DNA of 5,986 nucleotides from Chloroflexota bacterium (GTDB taxonomy: Bacteria; Chloroflexota; Anaerolineae; B4-G1; SLSP01), in NCBI GenBank assembly GCA_009908585.1, contig JAAAOZ010000016.1, positions 1-5,986 on the forward strand, given 5' to 3'. Positions within the stretch are counted from its first letter, which is position 1. Every line of letters starts with the position of its first letter. The translations under genes and the position numbers were made by a program. The notes under the pieces were generated by a model, which saw only the letters and a list, made by a program, of their open reading frames with translations, was not told the DNA's origin and searched no databases. This document shows, in pieces, positions 4,301 through 5,986 of the stretch.

Positions 4301-5986
4301 TCAATTCGTGATACGCACCCGGCGTCACCGGCGGAACACTCCAAGTAAGGGAGCCACTGTCATGGGTCGCGCCCCCAGCATTCAATACAGTCAAGTGCAG
4401 ATCGTAGATATCGACGATGCTCAGATCGGTATAGGTGACAGCGATACCCGGTTGTGGCGGCGTCGTGTTGGAGTAAGCAATCGTGTACGTCAGCACATCA
4501 CCGGGGTTAACACTCGCTGGATGAGATGTTTGACTGATGCCTAGGCCTCGAACCGTGAACGGGCAATTTCCACCGTCGCACGCGACACTCTCTAGCTCAA
4601 TCACCTCACTGTATCGCCGCTCATCTAGATCATAGCCAGGTAAGCTGGTAAACTCCTTGACGAAAGTTTCCGGTGCGTAGGAGCCAGCTAAAATCCCTTC
4701 ACCGAAGCTGACAACATATTCCAAGATTTTCGTATCATCGTCAGCGCAGACTTTGTCAATGGTCCAACAAATGGTTCCCATTGCTCCAGGCGCCGGGGAG
4801 ACATAATCGGATCCACATGTCCCCTGAGTGTAGGACTCTTCGTACTCAAAAACTACCCCTGGCGGCAATTCCTGACAAATTTCAACATCATACGCCGGAG
4901 CATTTCTGTCGTCTACTCGGAACTCAATGGCAAATGGAGCGGTCTGCCCTTTGTAAAAAGTTTCCTGACCATTATTGAACGCTCTGAGATTTTCCACATT
5001 CGGCTCAATGACATCTACCTCATAGACCCCAATCTCAGCGGATTGCGTGCTCGCCGAATCACCAGGATTCGCAAGCCAGGAAAGCACCGCCGAGTTCTCG
5101 CCTCTACCCCCGTCCCCAAAGGCAAACGCCGCATCGGTGCCGATGCCATCCAAGAGCGCGCGATAGGTCGCCACGATGACCTGGGGACTACCTCCCGTGG
5201 TGATCGTACCCATCTCCCACATCACGACCTCCGCACCATTGTCGCCAGCGGAGATGGTGGGCGTCATTGGTTGACCCCCTACAACCAGAGTTCCTGGAAC
5301 ATAGTGGAAACCAGCGTCCAAGGTATCGATGACCGTCGGGTTGTAAAGCGTGGACTCGCTCGGTTGGGTGAAGGCAATAGTGTACGTGAGGTACTCACCA
5401 ATCGTCATCGAGTCCGTCACAGTTCCACTCTTGCTCATCTGGTCGCTGATCAACCCTGGTCGGAAGGCCAGATAAGCAGATTCCTTATAGAGACCTTCAT
5501 TCTGAGGATCCGAGGCGAAGGATTCCTGATGCATATTCCCGGTGACGGAGAACAGCTCACCAACGTTTAAGTGATCCGGCAACTTCGCCGTGATGGTCAC
5601 GGGCCACGCATCGGTGATCTCGTTCACCGACCAGCTCACGTAGGTCAGGCCCTCAGTCGTGGTCATCACGTTGCTTGGATTGGGCGCCGGCTCCGCCGAG
5701 ACAAAAGATAGGCCCGGCGACAAGGTCGCGGTGAAGACATTCTCATAGGCAGGGGCATGATTCTGCTGGTTCTCATTGGGGATGACGATTTGCACCTGAC
5801 CCCCGCCCTCTCCCTGTCCTAGAGGATCTAAGTAGGTCAAATAGAGGTCCAAGTCGTTATCGTCCGGCTCAATGTCATTAGGATAAGGTTCAACTCCGGG
5901 ACGACGGAAGGTTAGATCGTCCAATTCGTTCACGATTAAATAGGGGCTGTTTCCGCCCTCGTCAATCGTGCCGGTCGCTTCGGGCG
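1323..5986 (-). CDS. Giant modular secreted/surface protein: DUF11 repeats, PKD, two BACON-like domains (5' end outside window)
   Basis: The frame is open from the right edge to TAA at 1323-1325, giving at least 1553 residues. The GTG at 5931-5933 is internal: seventeen in-frame codons precede it with no stop. Numbering below starts at that GTG. About nine Ig-like DUF11/B_ant (TIGR01451-type) modules fill residues 28-1216. The clearest hallmarks are GDVLTYTIAYSNT (478-490), GETLIYTIYYTNTG (601-614) and NDLLTYTIHYTNVG (1109-1122), each leading into a D-x-L type strand such as ISDILDANHL. A Pro-rich linker (1217-1237) leads to a PKD domain (1238-1310, LDWDFGNGQ and GTYTVVMTATN), then two BACON-like domains (1311-1414 and 1415-1522; WLSVQSP and WLEVTPISG), and a tail NKVFLPLVVKQ (1526-1536). 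No enzymatic motif is visible. Such architectures are extracellular, typically adhesive or structural. The role is inferred; ligand, signal peptide and N-terminal domains are not seen. Twelve cysteines in the visible part fit disulfides in an exported protein. Confidence 0.93.
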   Translation of the reverse strand, partial: PEATGTIDEGGNSPYLIVNELDDLTFRRPGVEPYPNDIEPDDNDLDLYLTYLDPLGQGEGGGQVQIVIPNENQQNHAPAYENVFTATLSPGLSFVSAEPAPNPSNVMTTTEGLTYVSWSVNEITDAWPVTITAKLPDHLNVGELFSVTGNMHQESFASDPQNEGLYKESAYLAFRPGLISDQMSKSGTVTDSMTIGEYLTYTIAFTQPSESTLYNPTVIDTLDAGFHYVPGTLVVGGQPMTPTISAGDNGAEVVMWEMGTITTGGSPQVIVATYRALLDGIGTDAAFAFGDGGRGENSAVLSWLANPGDSASTQSAEIGVYEVDVIEPNVENLRAFNNGQETFYKGQTAPFAIEFRVDDRNAPAYDVEICQELPPGVVFEYEESYTQGTCGSDYVSPAPGAMGTICWTIDKVCADDDTKILEYVVSFGEGILAGSYAPETFVKEFTSLPGYDLDERRYSEVIELESVACDGGNCPFTVRGLGISQTSHPASVNPGDVLTYTIAYSNTTPPQPGIAVTYTDLSIVDIYDLHLTVLNAGGATHDSGSLTWSVPPVTPGAYHELTFTTQVEAVLQGVYELTNTLTWNSAQTPPATDTLRTPVEVARPSLDLTSPVTQTYAGETLIYTIYYTNTGSAAKPYTFTFDYDDHVTYSSVVDSVGTLSEVSPTAFVDSSVDPGGISRTLEIAVLVDEPLPYALEDLMSNVTVESPGADSDSDSLMTDLLRPRFDPFNKTASIEVAPEVAGTGYKYSFELVNSGDLTATNCILTDTWDANLVWDTANNDWVRVGAGENSANPIPAYNNFDIAPGEAISIPDLQIEIGTLSDNYENFVAISCDQVNKVPMAKHDLWAASVETYKTLLNDVIAFPGREVRYRISYTNTAGTFTGPVITDTLPSELDFVGCSEPGDWVCEHNAGVVSWVQSDDVLNPVESTGTLEVWGTVSTDPADEGMWITNTTASDSSVGEVPYRPGTVDFVTRISRPRFTLTQSLAMVNQPPHNNVAPEDTIRYQFTYKNRGTAEALNVVVEATLPTEVVSHKSGGTLDGDTVTWDVGNLDPGEEGALSLIVEANDVADGSLVTFDAGDITIYSDRIQDGDTDAETIYAYPLDAMINDHAIAVSKTADYTTLNTNDLLTYTIHYTNVGGGLLHSIVISDILDANHLEAIEAPGCTHTHDFDGTTGGTIRCSVDDLDQADNSGLVYIVVQLSGMTGDPSISNTPWAYTQETGWQEGTPLIIGGEPPSNLAINILSPDTPPPYEAPQVVELFGEVGAGTEPVTLDWDFGNGQTAFGKDPGFNNAITTTYNLSGTYTVVMTATNVAGEAVATTVITVTGEPEVDVTPAAITESELEGYTAFTKTFTISNTTAATDRLNWEVADPAAAWLSVQSPITSGALLPGEAAQVVMHIAAGLTAGEHTSDIIVTSNDVDVTVPVTFTVEADTELNVTPDAFAESTNAGAAAFTRPLTLTNGGTTAVNWTVAIAPTVDWLEVTPISGTIQAGAQSVLTVTFDAQAVDLGSETFVSLVADIIITGGGADIPVPVTFEITEASNKVFLPLVVKQ
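1368..2003 (-). other. Two tandem BACON-like domains
   Basis: Two repeats of about 105 residues follow the same plan. Each has a (V/L)(D/N)VTP opening, FT..(F/L)T(I/L)(S/T)N, a strand with NW, then AWLSVQSP or DWLEVTPISG, a turn rich in Gly, and a closing VPVTF strand. The alignment is obvious by eye: VDVTPAA with LNVTPDA, RLNWEVA with AVNWTVA, and VPVTFTVE with VPVTFEIT. BACON domains are extracellular beta-sandwiches often linked to glycan or mucin binding. Abnormal-spindle/hydin (ASH)-type Ig folds look similar and are the main alternative. Confidence 0.7.
2004..2222 (-). other. PKD domain of the giant protein
   Basis: Residues 1238-1310 show the polycystic-kidney-disease Ig-like pattern: a strand PQVVELFGEV, the hallmark LDWDFGNGQ, then YNLSGTYTVVMTATNVAG and a closing strand. 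PKD domains act as extracellular spacers or carbohydrate and protein contact modules. Here it separates the DUF11 array from the C-terminal BACON-like pair. Confidence 0.85.
2286..5852 (-). repeat. About nine tandem DUF11/B_ant-type modules inside the giant protein
   Basis: By the recurrence of the LTYTIxYTN strand I place approximate modules at 5466-5852, 5025-5465, 4554-5024, 4185-4553, 3828-4184, 3459-3827, 3063-3458, 2667-3062 and 2286-2666, each 119-157 residues. Several open with an Arg-Pro-x-(Phe/Leu) motif: FRPGL (5453-5467), ARPSL (4167-4181), LRPRF (3810-3824) and SRPRF (3045-3059). The modules are diverged in DNA. Only the YTI/YTN core stays similar between copies, so this is an old protein repeat and not a recent DNA duplication. 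The first module and the third (4554-5024) are the least typical, so the count could be eight or nine. Confidence 0.75.

Noticed and set aside
5931..5933. GTG as the start codon of the giant protein
   Set aside because: The same frame continues upstream without a stop to the window edge. The upstream residues (PEATGTIDEGGNSPYLI) read as ordinary protein, and no signal peptide follows the GTG.

Overview
This window most likely comes from a mesophilic or mildly thermophilic member of the Chloroflexota (Anaerolineae/Caldilineae-like). The argument rests on protein style, not a marker gene. A very long secreted-type protein is built of DUF11/B_ant repeats, a PKD domain and BACON-like domains, and ends in a short basic '-VFLPLVVK-' tail of the kind I recall from many secreted Chloroflexota proteins. 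A small MMWDIKPG-type protein also resembles hypothetical proteins I recall from that phylum. Both points come from memory and were not searched. Codon usage and base composition are moderate (hand counts in the big gene run from about 42 to 62 % GC).

Layout from left to right. 1-360 (+) is the 3' part of an endonuclease IV gene (nfo), with five of the family's metal ligands visible in register. 361-548 is a convergent intergenic gap that holds a bidirectional terminator hairpin. 549-857 (-) is a small protein of about 102 residues, probably of the dimeric alpha/beta-barrel (NIPSNAP/ABM-like) fold, with a clear GGAG ribosome binding site that decides a GTG start. 858-1322 is a structured, gene-free region. 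In leftward order it holds the terminator of the big gene, a small hairpin, an array of four (perhaps five) near-palindromic CCTTA(G/C)TAAGG units spaced 21-22 bp apart, a 14-bp inverted repeat that can close an imperfect hairpin of about 95 nt, and a weak candidate promoter for the small gene. 1323-5986 (-) is the 3' part of a giant modular surface or secreted protein. At least 1553 residues lie in the window, and the reading frame stays open to the right edge, so its true start and any signal peptide are outside.

The genes do not form an obvious pathway. nfo (base-excision repair) converges on the small gene. The giant extracellular protein has its own terminator and is probably a separate transcription unit. 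The most unusual material is the non-coding DNA at about 920-1250, above all the helically phased palindrome array. The mosaic make-up of the giant protein comes second.
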